A stretch of DNA of 64,000 nucleotides from Robbsia betulipollinis (GTDB lineage: Bacteria > Pseudomonadota > Gammaproteobacteria > Burkholderiales > Burkholderiaceae), in contig NZ_JAPMXC010000005.1 in the NCBI RefSeq assembly GCF_026624755.1, forward strand, positions 161,895 to 225,894, given 5' to 3'. A program made the position numbers and the translations under genes. The notes beneath the pieces are model-generated. The model was not told where the DNA came from and searched no databases. It worked only from the letters and a program-made list of their open reading frames with translations. Below, piece after piece: positions 1 through 10,614 of this stretch (positions are counted from its first letter, which is position 1; each line of letters starts with the position of its first letter).

Positions 1-656
1 AACCCGACCACCTGATCGTGATCGCCCGTACGCTTGCCGAAGGCATCGACTACGTCGCCGACGCCCTGCATGCCGCGCCCACGATCGTGGCAGCGGCCTC
101 CGAGATGGGCAGCCACAGCGCGCGCCTCGCGCTGTGGCAAGGCCTGTATCTGGAAGTGGTGGCCGCCGATAGCGAAACGCCCCCGGTGCAGGCGCCGCGC
201 TGGCACGGGCTGGACCATACCGCGATTCGCCTGCGCGCCGCCCATGGCCCGTTTCTCGCGCATTGGGTCGCGCGCGTCGAGCGCCCGCGCCATCTCGAGC
301 GCTGGGCCGCCCAGTATCCACGCCGCATCCCGCCGGTGCGCACGATCCGCCACGGCGCACGCTCGGCCAGCGCCGCGCTCGAACCCGGCGGCGGATTTCC
401 GGCCTGGCGCGGCGCCGGCGACGGGCTGCTGCCCACCCTGATGCAATGGGACGATGCGCACCACCCCGCCGCATCGCTTCCCGAGACCGGCATCGCCCTC
501 AAGGCGCTGCACGGTTTTCACCCCGCGCCCGAACTGATCGGAGAGCACCTCCGGTGGCTCGGGCTCGATACGCTGTTGACGGTCGAGCCGACGCTGGTGG
601 AACCCAGCCTGTTCGCCGAATTCGACACGCCCGCCGGCGTCAGGACGCTGAAATGA
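1..656 (+). CDS. VOC-family (glyoxalase-like domain) protein, 5' end outside the window
   Basis: The open frame enters from the left edge (reading PDHLIVIARTLAEGIDYV), so the true start lies upstream and the visible part is about 217 residues. The opening 'DHLIVIARTLAEG' followed by a small alpha/beta region resembles the first module of the glyoxalase-like VOC fold seen in many Burkholderia hypothetical proteins. A second half (about residues 70-210) shows the paired-module pattern of this family. VOC proteins bind a metal and act in lyase, isomerase or dioxygenase reactions, but no substrate can be assigned here. It is followed on the same strand by an aminotransferase after about 85 bp, so the genes may be co-transcribed. 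The family call is moderate and the function is unknown. Confidence 0.6.
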   Translation, partial: PDHLIVIARTLAEGIDYVADALHAAPTIVAAASEMGSHSARLALWQGLYLEVVAADSETPPVQAPRWHGLDHTAIRLRAAHGPFLAHWVARVERPRHLERWAAQYPRRIPPVRTIRHGARSASAALEPGGGFPAWRGAGDGLLPTLMQWDDAHHPAASLPETGIALKALHGFHPAPELIGEHLRWLGLDTLLTVEPTLVEPSLFAEFDTPAGVRTLK

Positions 657-741
657 CCCCGGCGGAAGCGCAGACGAAGCAGACAGAAGCAGGCTAGCCG
701 CGCACGGGGTGCGCGCCCTGGAAGCATTACCGGACGAGACC

Positions 742-1941
742 ATGAACATGAATGACGCACCGCAACCCACCTGGCAGCTGTCGCAGCGCGCCCGCAAGCT
801 GACGAGTTCCGCGATCCGCGAGATCCTGAAAGTCACCGAACGTCCCGAGATCATTTCGTTCGCCGGCGGCCTGCCCTCTCCGGAAACCTTTCCGATCGCG
901 GCGATGCGCGCCGCCACCGACCGCGTATTCGCGAACGACCCCGTCGCCGCGTTGCAGTACGCCCCCACCGAGGGCTACATGCCCCTGCGCGAATGGATCG
1001 CCGCGCGCCATTCGAGCGGCGGCGTGACGATCCGCGCCACGCAGGTGCTGGTTACCACCGGTTCGCAGCAGGCGCTGGACCTGATCGGCAAGGTTCTGAT
1101 CGACCCGGACAGCCGCGTGCTGGTCGAAACGCCCACCTACCTGGGGGCGCTGCAATCGTTCTCGATGTACGAGCCCGCCTATGCGTCCGTGCCATCGGAC
1201 GATCAAGGCCTGATTCCGGCCTCGCTGACCGCGTCGCTCACCGATGGCGCCCGCCTGCTGTACACGCAGCCGAATTTCCAGAATCCGACCGCGCGCCGCC
1301 TGCCGCTCGAGCGCCGCCAGGCACTGGCCGAGATCGCCCGTCAGGGACGTTTCCCGGTCATCGAGGACGACCCCTACGGCGCGCTCGATTATCGCGGCGA
1401 GCCCTTGCCCACGCTGTTGTCGCTCGCGCCCGAGCATATCGTGTACTTCGGCAGCTTTTCGAAGGTCCTCGCCCCGGGCCTGCGCGTGGGCTATGTGATC
1501 GCACCGGAAGAACTGCATTTCAAGCTGGTGCAGGCCAAGCAGGCGACGGATCTGCACACGCCGATCCTGACGCAGCGCATCGTCTACGAGGCGATCAAGG
1601 ACGGTTTCCTGGAGCAGCACGTGCCGACGGTGCGGGCGCTCTACAGGGAGCAGTGCGCCGCCATGCTCGCCGCGCTCACGCGCGCGATGCCGCCGGGCGT
1701 CACCTGGAACACACCCGAGGGCGGCATGTTCGTCTGGCTCACGCTGCCCGCCCATATCGATTCGATGGCGCTGCTCTCGGCCAGCGTGGCGCAAAATGTG
1801 GCGTTCGTCCCGGGCGAACCGTTCTACGCGAACGATCCCGGGAAGCATACGCTGCGGCTCTGTTTCTCGACGGTATCGCCAGCGCGCATCAATGCCGGCG
1901 TCGACATTCTCGCCCGCCTGATCGCCGACTGGCCGCGCTGA
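742..1941 (+). CDS. PLP-dependent aminotransferase, class I/II (2-aminoadipate/aromatic transaminase-like)
   Basis: This is a 399-residue fold-type I aminotransferase. The Schiff-base lysine is K241 in the motif 'YFGSFSKVLAPGLRVGY', the PLP-contacting asparagine lies in 'TQPNFQNPTA' (about N181), and the aspartate is in 'EDDPYG'. The phosphate-binding region 'VTTGSQQALDLI' is also present. The 'SFAGGLPSPETFP' opening is typical of the LysN/alpha-aminoadipate and MocR-like transaminase branch, which moves amino groups between branched or aromatic amino acids and 2-oxoglutarate. I chose ATG 742 (MNMNDAPQP), with ATG 748 as an alternative; an in-frame GTG at 709 would add an unsupported leader. 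It sits 36 bp before a RidA gene, a logical partner because RidA clears reactive enamines formed by PLP enzymes. The exact substrate is not determined. Confidence 0.85.
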   Translation: MNMNDAPQPTWQLSQRARKLTSSAIREILKVTERPEIISFAGGLPSPETFPIAAMRAATDRVFANDPVAALQYAPTEGYMPLREWIAARHSSGGVTIRATQVLVTTGSQQALDLIGKVLIDPDSRVLVETPTYLGALQSFSMYEPAYASVPSDDQGLIPASLTASLTDGARLLYTQPNFQNPTARRLPLERRQALAEIARQGRFPVIEDDPYGALDYRGEPLPTLLSLAPEHIVYFGSFSKVLAPGLRVGYVIAPEELHFKLVQAKQATDLHTPILTQRIVYEAIKDGFLEQHVPTVRALYREQCAAMLAALTRAMPPGVTWNTPEGGMFVWLTLPAHIDSMALLSASVAQNVAFVPGEPFYANDPGKHTLRLCFSTVSPARINAGVDILARLIADWPR

Positions 1942-1977
1942 ACCTCGCTGCACTCACTTCTTTCAAGGAGCACCCCG

Positions 1978-2448
1978 ATGTCGCAATCTTCCGTCTATGA
2001 CCGGCTCGCCGCCGCCGGCATCACCCTGCCGGTCGCCGGCGCGCCCGCCGCGGCCTATGTCATGGCCGCGCAAACCGGCAACGTCGTCCATCTCTCCGGA
2101 CACATCGCCCGCAAGGCGGGGCAACCCTGGGTCGGCCGGCTGGGCGACACCCTCACGACCGAGGAAGGACGCGCGGCGGCGCGCAGCGTGGCGATCGACC
2201 TCATCGCCACGCTTCACGCGCATACGGGCGACCTGGGCCGCGTCGCGCGGGTCGTGAAGCTGGTCAGCCTCGTGCATTCGGACGCGACATTCACCGAGCA
2301 GCACCTGGTGACCAATGGCGCATCCGAACTGATGGTCGAGGTGTTCGGCGAGCAGGGCAAGCACGCGCGTTCCGCGTTCGGCGTCGCCCAATTGCCTTTC
2401 GGCGTGTGCGTCGAAATCGAAATGATCGCTGAATTGCTGACAAATTGA
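1978..2448 (+). CDS. RidA/YjgF-family enamine/imine deaminase
   Basis: The 156-residue product has the RidA fold pattern: 'VVHLSGHIARKAGQPWVGRLGDTLTTEEG', then a helix with 'ARSVAIDLIATLHAHTGDL', and the C-terminal signature 'HARSAFGVAQLPFGVCVEIE' with the conserved arginine at about R131. RidA proteins are trimers that hydrolyse reactive enamines and imines released by PLP enzymes. This one belongs to the somewhat longer RidA-like subgroup (about 150 aa rather than 128), so its substrate may differ from that of E. coli RidA. An AAGGAG ribosome site at 1965-1970 precedes ATG 1978 at good spacing. It follows the aminotransferase closely and is probably in the same transcript. The 281 bp after it hold only a short AT-rich palindrome near 2558-2569 and nothing else I can name. 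Confidence 0.88.
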   Translation: MSQSSVYDRLAAAGITLPVAGAPAAAYVMAAQTGNVVHLSGHIARKAGQPWVGRLGDTLTTEEGRAAARSVAIDLIATLHAHTGDLGRVARVVKLVSLVHSDATFTEQHLVTNGASELMVEVFGEQGKHARSAFGVAQLPFGVCVEIEMIAELLTN

Positions 2449-2729
2449 GTATTTATTACCGCTAGGAAAACGTCTCACGATCAGCGCCAAACGGGGGCTG
2501 GCACCCGCCCGCCAGCGCCCGGGAGACACCCTTGTTTCCTGCGCTTTCACGTTGAATAAAAAGCTTTTTTTCGATTTTCCGGAAGGCGTGCCGCTCTCGT
2601 CCGGCGCGCCGCGCCCGAGACATGCCACGCCGCTGCGCGCAATCCCGCGCTCTCGACGACCGTGGCGGCTCGTCCACACCTCCTAAAATTTTCCGCATTG
2701 GGGTACTATCTTGAGGTCCCGATGCGTCG

Positions 2730-5252
2730 ATGTCTTACGTACGCTTCGTCAATGCGCCCGAACGGCACCTGACCCTGGTGGAGAGCGGTCGGCTCTCCGT
2801 GCCCACGCCCTGCACCGGCAACCGCCTTGTATTCGATATGACCCAGTTATTGCCGCCGGGCGACGGCCCTCCGCGCGCGCTCGGCCGTGGCCCCGCTTTT
2901 TCGACCAAGAAACGCACCCTGCTCGCCATTCCGGTGCTGGGTCTCGTACTGCTGATGGTCTTGTGGGGCGTCATCGGCACCCGGCTGTCGGCCGAGCGCA
3001 CGTCCGGTTTCGAGGATTCGGCCAACTCCGCCGCGATCCTGTCGTCGGCGCTGGAGCAGCACACCGTCAAGGCGATCCACCAGATCGACCAGATCACCCG
3101 TTTCACCAAATTCGAATTCGAGAAGGCACCGGCCGATTTCGACCTGGAAAACGCCGTGCGCAAGGGTCTCGTACAAAGCGACGTCCTGCTGCAGGTGTCG
3201 GTCATCGGCCCCGACGGTCAGTTGCGACACTCCACGGGAGAGCGCCTGCCGAACGACGTGCACTCGGTGCCGGTCGACCTGTCCGATCGCGAGCACTTCA
3301 AGTATCACGTCACGCACGATACGGACACGCTATACATCAGCAAGCCCATCCTGGGGCGTATCTCGATGCAGTGGTCGCTGCAGTTCACGCGACGGCTGAA
3401 CGACCGGGACGGTCATTTCGCCGGCGTCGTCGTCGTGTCGGTCGACCCGCGCTACTTCACCACCGATTTCTACAACACCGCGGCCCTGGGCGAAAACGGC
3501 GTCATCGCCGTCATCAGCGACGACGGCACGGTGCTCGCGCGCCGCACCGGCAGTCCCGACCCGAAGCAGCGTTTCTCGGCGAGCGGGCGCTATCCCCCGC
3601 GCATGCAGCTCTCGGGCGTCATCAAGGATCCGCTCGACAATGTCCTGCGCATCGTGTCCTACCGGCATATCCAGGGTTATCCGCTGGGCATCATGACCGG
3701 CTTGTCGGTGCGCGACGAACTGGCCGCCTACCGCCACACGCGCAATGTCTATCTGCTGATGACCGGCTTCATGTCGGTGGCGATCATCGGCTTTCTCCTG
3801 ACCGCGATGCTGCTGATCGGCAAGCTGATGCGCCGCGAGCGCGAGATGACGATTCTCGCCGAAACCGACATCCTCACCGGCCTGCCCAACCGCTATCAGA
3901 GTCTGCGGCTGCTGCGCGGTCAGGTGGGCGTGCCGGAGAACGTCGGCCAGATCGCCTTGCTGATGGTCGGGCTCGACAACTTCAAGACCGTCAACGATTC
4001 ACTCGGGCACGCGGCGGGCGACCAGGTACTGATCAAGACCGCGGGCCGTCTGAGCGACATCGCGGCGCGCCTGTCGAGCGATGTCTTCATCCTCGCGCGC
4101 AGCGGCGGCGACGCGTTCCTGATCGCCCTCAAGGGGCCGTCCGTGCAGGACGAGGCCACGCGTCTCGCCGAGGCGATCGCCGAAGCCCTGCAACCGCCCT
4201 TCAACGTGCGCGGCATTCCCTTCGTGCTGAACGCGAGCGTGGGCATCGCCCTGCACATGGACGCCGACGAGAACGAAGCGGACCTGCTGAAGAAGGCCGA
4301 TCTCGCGATGTACAGCGCCAAGGAGGCGGGCAAGGCCTGTTTCCAGTTCTACTCGCCGCATCTGGCGCGGCGTGCCGACCGGCTGATGAAATGGGAGCAG
4401 CAGCTGCGGGTGGCGCTGGCGCAAAAGCAGTTCTTCGTCGAGTATCAGCCGATCTTCGATCTCGCCGACCGGCGCGTACGCGGCTTCGAGACGCTGCTGC
4501 GCTGGCGGCACCCCGAGCAGGGGCTGATCCTGGCCGGCGACTTCATTCCGATCGCCGAATCCACCGGCCTGATCTTGCCGCTCGGCGATTTCGCGCTCGA
4601 TACCGCCTGCGCGCAGCTCGCGCTGTGGCGCGCACAGGGTTACGCGGCGCTGTCGCTGGCGGTCAATGTGTCGTCGGTGCAATTCTGGCGGGGTGACCTG
4701 GTGGACACCGTGCGCCGCGCGATCGCCAAGCACGGCGTGCCGCCGTCGCAACTCGAACTGGAAATCACCGAGACCGCGATGATCGAGCATCCGGAACTGG
4801 TCTCGGAGAAGATCACGGCCCTGAAGGCGCTGGGCGTGCGCATCGCGCTGGACGACTTCGGTACCGGCTACTCGTCGCTGTCCTACCTGCATCAGTTTCC
4901 GGTCGACACCCTGAAGATCGACCGCTCGTTCGTACACGCGATCCCGGCCGATCGCAGCGTCTGCTCGATGATCTCGGCGATCGTCGGCCTTGCCGTCTCG
5001 CTCGGGCTCGCCGTGGTGGTCGAAGGGGTCGAGAACGACGAGCAGGCGGCCTGGCTGTCGCGCCTGGGGGCGCTCGACGTGCAGGGTTTCCTGTTCTCGC
5101 GCCCGTTGAGCGCCCTGGATGCGAGCGCGATCCTCGCGCAGGTCGGCCTGTCGGCTCGCGCATTGCCCGCCCTTGTCCACACCGCGGCGCCCCGCGAGCC
5201 GCTCAAACCGGCCGATGCAGCCGGCGACCTGCCGTCACTGCAATTGCGCTGA
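2730..5252 (+). CDS. Membrane-bound GGDEF-EAL protein, likely c-di-GMP phosphodiesterase with degenerate GGDEF
   Basis: The product is up to 840 residues. A first membrane helix (about residues 63-86, 'LLAIPVLGLVLLMVLWGVIG') and a second (about 345-368) flank a periplasmic CACHE-like sensor. Then come a GGDEF domain (about 375-540) and an EAL domain (about 560-815). The GGDEF active site is altered: the signature reads GGDAF (459-463) and the first metal-binding Asp is Gly (VGLDNFK, 413-419). The EAL domain has E587 in 'ETLLRW', the Asn in 'AVNVSSVQF', Glu in 'EITETAM', 'LDDFGTGYSS', the Lys in 'LKIDRSFV', 'VVEGVE' and the Gln in 'DVQGFLFSRPL', so it looks catalytically complete. The protein therefore probably degrades c-di-GMP in response to an external signal. 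The start could instead be ATG 2838 (MTQLLPPGD), just before the first membrane helix. Confidence 0.88.
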   Translation: MSYVRFVNAPERHLTLVESGRLSVPTPCTGNRLVFDMTQLLPPGDGPPRALGRGPAFSTKKRTLLAIPVLGLVLLMVLWGVIGTRLSAERTSGFEDSANSAAILSSALEQHTVKAIHQIDQITRFTKFEFEKAPADFDLENAVRKGLVQSDVLLQVSVIGPDGQLRHSTGERLPNDVHSVPVDLSDREHFKYHVTHDTDTLYISKPILGRISMQWSLQFTRRLNDRDGHFAGVVVVSVDPRYFTTDFYNTAALGENGVIAVISDDGTVLARRTGSPDPKQRFSASGRYPPRMQLSGVIKDPLDNVLRIVSYRHIQGYPLGIMTGLSVRDELAAYRHTRNVYLLMTGFMSVAIIGFLLTAMLLIGKLMRREREMTILAETDILTGLPNRYQSLRLLRGQVGVPENVGQIALLMVGLDNFKTVNDSLGHAAGDQVLIKTAGRLSDIAARLSSDVFILARSGGDAFLIALKGPSVQDEATRLAEAIAEALQPPFNVRGIPFVLNASVGIALHMDADENEADLLKKADLAMYSAKEAGKACFQFYSPHLARRADRLMKWEQQLRVALAQKQFFVEYQPIFDLADRRVRGFETLLRWRHPEQGLILAGDFIPIAESTGLILPLGDFALDTACAQLALWRAQGYAALSLAVNVSSVQFWRGDLVDTVRRAIAKHGVPPSQLELEITETAMIEHPELVSEKITALKALGVRIALDDFGTGYSSLSYLHQFPVDTLKIDRSFVHAIPADRSVCSMISAIVGLAVSLGLAVVVEGVENDEQAAWLSRLGALDVQGFLFSRPLSALDASAILAQVGLSARALPALVHTAAPREPLKPADAAGDLPSLQLR

Positions 5253-5346
5253 GCACCGCCGAAGCCGGTACACGCCCGCTCGGCCCCGGGACACCGGGCG
5301 CCTCTCGCGCATCGACGGTTCGCCCCGCGCAGCCGCCGTCGTGCGA

Positions 5347-5802
5347 TCAGCCGCGGCCCAGCACGCCGAGGGCGATCGTCACGATGCCCAGCACGAGGTT
5401 CACCGTCACGAGACGGCGAATGCCGCCGATCGCCTTCGCGCCTTCCGGCCATTTCTGTCCCTGCACCGCCCGCCGCAGGCGCGGATACAGACCAAAGCGG
5501 ATATGCCCGAAAATCAGCATCATGACGACACCGAGACCGGTCATCGCATGAATCGGCCAGGGTGCCTGCGCGCCGCCGAAGCGCGACATCAGGAAGCCGC
5601 CCGAGAGCAGGATCAGCAGGATCGCAACCGCCACCCAGACGAAGAAGCGCCCGAGCACGCCCTCCCAAAGCGGCAGCCGCAATTGCGGTGACAGGTCGCT
5701 CATCGCGGGGCGCAGGCAGAAGTGGGCGAAAAACATGCCGCCGACCCAGACGGTCATGCTCAGCACATGGACAAACAGCGCGATATCGACCGCGTGATTC
5801 AT
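5347..5802 (-). CDS. CopD-like conserved integral membrane protein
   Basis: The 151-residue product has four predicted membrane helices: about residues 5-27 with 'LFVHVLSMTVWVGGMFFAHF', about 50-70, about 80-100 and about 128-148. The 'HVLSMTVWVGGMFF' start and the spacing resemble the CopD/HemJ-like small membrane family, in which conserved histidines may bind heme or copper. Histidines are present in helix 1 (H12, H27) and near helix 3 ('IHAMTG', 'FGHIRFG'). I chose ATG 5802 (MNHAVDIAL) because a GAAGG ribosome site precedes it. Frames that extend upstream to about 5892 have no such support. It lies downstream of parC on the same strand with a 90-bp gap. Biochemical function is unknown. Confidence 0.75.
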   Translation of the reverse strand: MNHAVDIALFVHVLSMTVWVGGMFFAHFCLRPAMSDLSPQLRLPLWEGVLGRFFVWVAVAILLILLSGGFLMSRFGGAQAPWPIHAMTGLGVVMMLIFGHIRFGLYPRLRRAVQGQKWPEGAKAIGGIRRLVTVNLVLGIVTIALGVLGRG

Positions 5803-5892
5803 AAAAGAACCTTCAATGGAACACCGTGATCGGGGTGGCGCACCGCGGGCGTCGACAGCAGACGCTCGCATTGTGCCGGTCAAATGCTGCAA

Positions 5893-8199
5893 TCAGTTTA
5901 ATACGGGACGCAGGCTGGTCGTTTTCAGACGGGTCGCCGGCGTGCGTCCGCGGCGCACGCGCTTGCCCAGATGCGGCTCGAGCGCGGTCCGCGCGAGCGT
6001 AACCGTGTCGGGCTTGCCGCTGCGCTCGCCGACCAATACGACTCCCGCCGCGGTGATGGTCACGCAATGCAGCAGCGATTGGCCTTCGTCCAGCGCGATC
6101 AGCCCGACACCTCGTCCGCCGCCGGTCATGGTCTTGATCTCGTCGATCCCGAAAACCAGCAGGCGGCCATCGCTCGCCAGGCAGGCGATCTGCGTCGCGC
6201 CGTCGAGCACCGGGGTTGGCATCAGCGGCTGTGCGTTGCCATCGATCGTCATGAAAGCCTTGCCGGTGCGGTTGCGGCTGACCAAATCGCTTATTCGGGC
6301 AATGAAGCCGAAACCGCCGCTGGTCGACAGCAACAGCGCGCGCTCCGGGCCCGCCGCGTAGTAATGCAGCAGATGACTGCCCGCCTCGAGATCGATCAAC
6401 GACGTAACCGGCACGCCGTCGCCGCGCCCGCCGGGCAAGCCCGCGACCGGCGTCGAATAGACGCGGCCGTTGCTGCCCCAGGCGATCAGCATGTCGGTCG
6501 TGCGGCACTCGAACGCGCCGTACAGGCTGTCGCCGGACTTGAAGCTCAGGTGCGCGGTGTCGATGCCATGGCCCTTCTGCGTACGCGCCCAGCCGCGCGT
6601 GGAAACGATCAGCGTCACCGGCTCGTCGGCGACGCGCGCCTCGGCCAGCGCGCGCTTCTCGTGCTGGATCAGCGTGCGCCGCTCGTCGCCGAACTGCTTC
6701 GCGTCGGCCTCGATCTCGCGGATCATCAGGCGCTTCATCGCCGCCTCGCTGCCCAGCAGGTCCTCGAGCTTCCTGCGCTCGTCGCGCAATTCGCTCAATT
6801 CCCTCTCGAGCTTGATCGACTCCAGGCGCGCGAGTTGCCGCAGGCGGATCTCGAGAATGTCGTCCGCCTGACGCTCCGACAGCTGAAACGCCTCGATCAA
6901 TGCCGCCTTCGGTTCGTCCGATTCGCGGATGATGCGGATCACCTCGTCGATATTCAGGAAAACGATCAGGCGCCCTTCGAGGATATGGATTCGATCGTTC
7001 GCCTTGTCCAGCCGGTGCCGCGTGCGCCGCGTCAGGGTCTGGTGGCGAAACGCGATCCACTCGCGCAGGATGTCGGTCAACGCTTTCTGCCGCGGCCGGC
7101 CGTCGGCGCCGACCATCACCAGATTGAGCGGTGCGTTCGACTCCATGCTGGTGTGCGCGAGCAGGGTATTGACGAATTCGGTCTGGTCGATGCGGCTCGA
7201 CTTCGGCTCGAACACCAGGCGCACCGCCGCTTCCTTGCCCGACTCGTCGCGCACGGCGTCCAGGATGCCCAGGATGGTCTGCTTGCCCTGCAACTGGTCC
7301 GGCGTCAGCGCCTTCTTGCCGAGCTTGATCTTCGGATTGGTGAGATCCTCGATCTCCTCGAGCACCTTCTGCCCCGACGTGTTCGGCGGCAGCTCGGTGA
7401 CCACGAGATTCCACTGTCCCCGCGCCAGCTCCTCGATCTTCCAGCGCGCGCGCACCTTCAGCGAGCCGCGCCCCCCCTCGTACGCGGCGGCAATTTCCGC
7501 CGGGCTCGAGATGATCTGCCCGCCGCCCGGGAAATCCGGCCCCGGCATCAACGCCAGCAGGTCCGACAACGAAGCAGCCGGATTGCGGATCAGCGCGATG
7601 GCCGCCGCTGCGGTTTCGCGCAGATTGTGCGACGGAATCTCGGTCGCCAGACCCACCGCGATGCCGGACGCGCCGTTGAGCAGCACGAAGGGCAGACGCC
7701 CTGGCAACAGGCGCGGTTCCTCGAAGGAACCGTCGTAGTTCGGCATGAAATCGACGGTATCCATGTCGATTTCATCGAGAAGCAGGCGCGCGATCGGCGT
7801 CAGTCGCGCCTCGGTGTAGCGCATCGCCGCCGCGCCGTCGCCGTCGCGCGAGCCGAAGTTGCCCTGCCCGTCGATCAGCGGATAGCGCATCGAAAAGCTT
7901 TGCGCGAGCCGTACCAGCGCGTCGTACGCCGACTGGTCGCCGTGCGGATGGAACTTGCCGAGCACGTCGCCGACGACGCGCGCGGATTTCACCGGCTTCG
8001 CGTCCGAGGCGAGGCCCATCTCGCTCATCGAATAGAGGATGCGACGCTGCACCGGTTTCTGCCCGTCGCAGACGTCCGGCAGCGCGCGCCCCTTGACCAC
8101 CGAGACCGCGTAGTCCAGGTAGGCTCGTTCGGCGTAGACGCCCAGCGTCAGCAATTCGCCGTCGGGCGACGTGGTGGTTGCCATAGTGGTGTCTTCCAT
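5893..8199 (-). CDS. parC: DNA topoisomerase IV subunit A
   Basis: The 768-residue product is the A subunit of topoisomerase IV, which decatenates daughter chromosomes together with ParE. The breakage-reunion domain starts with '[33 protein letters not shown]'. The catalytic tyrosine is Y128 in '[11 protein letters not shown]', and the quinolone-resistance region reads [10 protein letters not shown] (84-93). The C-terminal beta-pinwheel begins around residue 490 ('[13 protein letters not shown]'). It is distinguished from gyrA (also in this window) by the shorter C-terminal domain, the lack of an acidic tail and its pairing with parE. ATG 8199 starts one base after the parE stop, so the pair is almost certainly translationally coupled. 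A second in-frame ATG at 8184 is possible. Confidence 0.96.
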   Translation of the reverse strand: MEDTTMATTTSPDGELLTLGVYAERAYLDYAVSVVKGRALPDVCDGQKPVQRRILYSMSEMGLASDAKPVKSARVVGDVLGKFHPHGDQSAYDALVRLAQSFSMRYPLIDGQGNFGSRDGDGAAAMRYTEARLTPIARLLLDEIDMDTVDFMPNYDGSFEEPRLLPGRLPFVLLNGASGIAVGLATEIPSHNLRETAAAAIALIRNPAASLSDLLALMPGPDFPGGGQIISSPAEIAAAYEGGRGSLKVRARWKIEELARGQWNLVVTELPPNTSGQKVLEEIEDLTNPKIKLGKKALTPDQLQGKQTILGILDAVRDESGKEAAVRLVFEPKSSRIDQTEFVNTLLAHTSMESNAPLNLVMVGADGRPRQKALTDILREWIAFRHQTLTRRTRHRLDKANDRIHILEGRLIVFLNIDEVIRIIRESDEPKAALIEAFQLSERQADDILEIRLRQLARLESIKLERELSELRDERRKLEDLLGSEAAMKRLMIREIEADAKQFGDERRTLIQHEKRALAEARVADEPVTLIVSTRGWARTQKGHGIDTAHLSFKSGDSLYGAFECRTTDMLIAWGSNGRVYSTPVAGLPGGRGDGVPVTSLIDLEAGSHLLHYYAAGPERALLLSTSGGFGFIARISDLVSRNRTGKAFMTIDGNAQPLMPTPVLDGATQIACLASDGRLLVFGIDEIKTMTGGGRGVGLIALDEGQSLLHCVTITAAGVVLVGERSGKPDTVTLARTALEPHLGKRVRRGRTPATRLKTTSLRPVLN

Positions 8200-8200
8200 A

Positions 8201-10186
<1,986 letters not shown>

Positions 10187-10614
10187 GAGTCGAGATCGGC
10201 CGCCGCCGGTGCAACCGATTGGCGGACAAGGTTTTCAATTCAGGGCATGGCCGGACGCGGCGTCGGACGCACGGCATGCGCCGCGTGTCCCGCGCCGCGT
10301 CCGCGATGCGGGGGACCCACGGGCGCCGGGGGCATCATCCGTCGACGCATCGCAGCCGTGCGACGGGGTGCCGCCGTGATTCGCCATGGGCGGTATTCTA
10401 CTGTCTCGGCCGCTTCGATGCGTCCTATCTCGCCACGCGGGCGAGGCCGCGTCCGCGCACGCGACGCATCGCTGCCGGCGCGCCGGCAGCGCAACCCCGG
10501 CACGGCCAGGCAGCGCCCGATTTGACCAGCCGCCGCGGCAAGACGTTCCCTCGGGGCTTGCCTTCAAGGCTTGCCTTCAAGGCTTGCCTTCAAGGCCCGC
10601 TTTCAAGGCCCGCG
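10187..10614. other. Intergenic region upstream of parE
   Basis: No believable gene is present; the open frames here are short, arginine-rich and lack ribosome sites. The region holds a minus-strand TAGAAT box (10395-10400) that could drive parE, although the matching -35 is poor. It also holds a four-copy 13-bp tandem repeat just beyond the uup stop codon, which is listed separately. Confidence 0.6.
10555..10606. repeat. 13-bp tandem repeat, four copies
   Basis: Three identical copies of GGCTTGCCTTCAA are followed by one diverged copy (GGCCCGCTTTCAA). They end eight bases before the uup stop codon on the opposite reading strand, so they lie in the uup 3' untranslated region. Perfect short-unit repeats of this kind change copy number by replication slippage. 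Confidence 0.9.

Noticed and set aside
2558-2569. AAAAAGCTTTTT as a terminator after the RidA gene
   Set aside because: It is a loopless AT palindrome without a GC stem, so it would not act as an intrinsic terminator.
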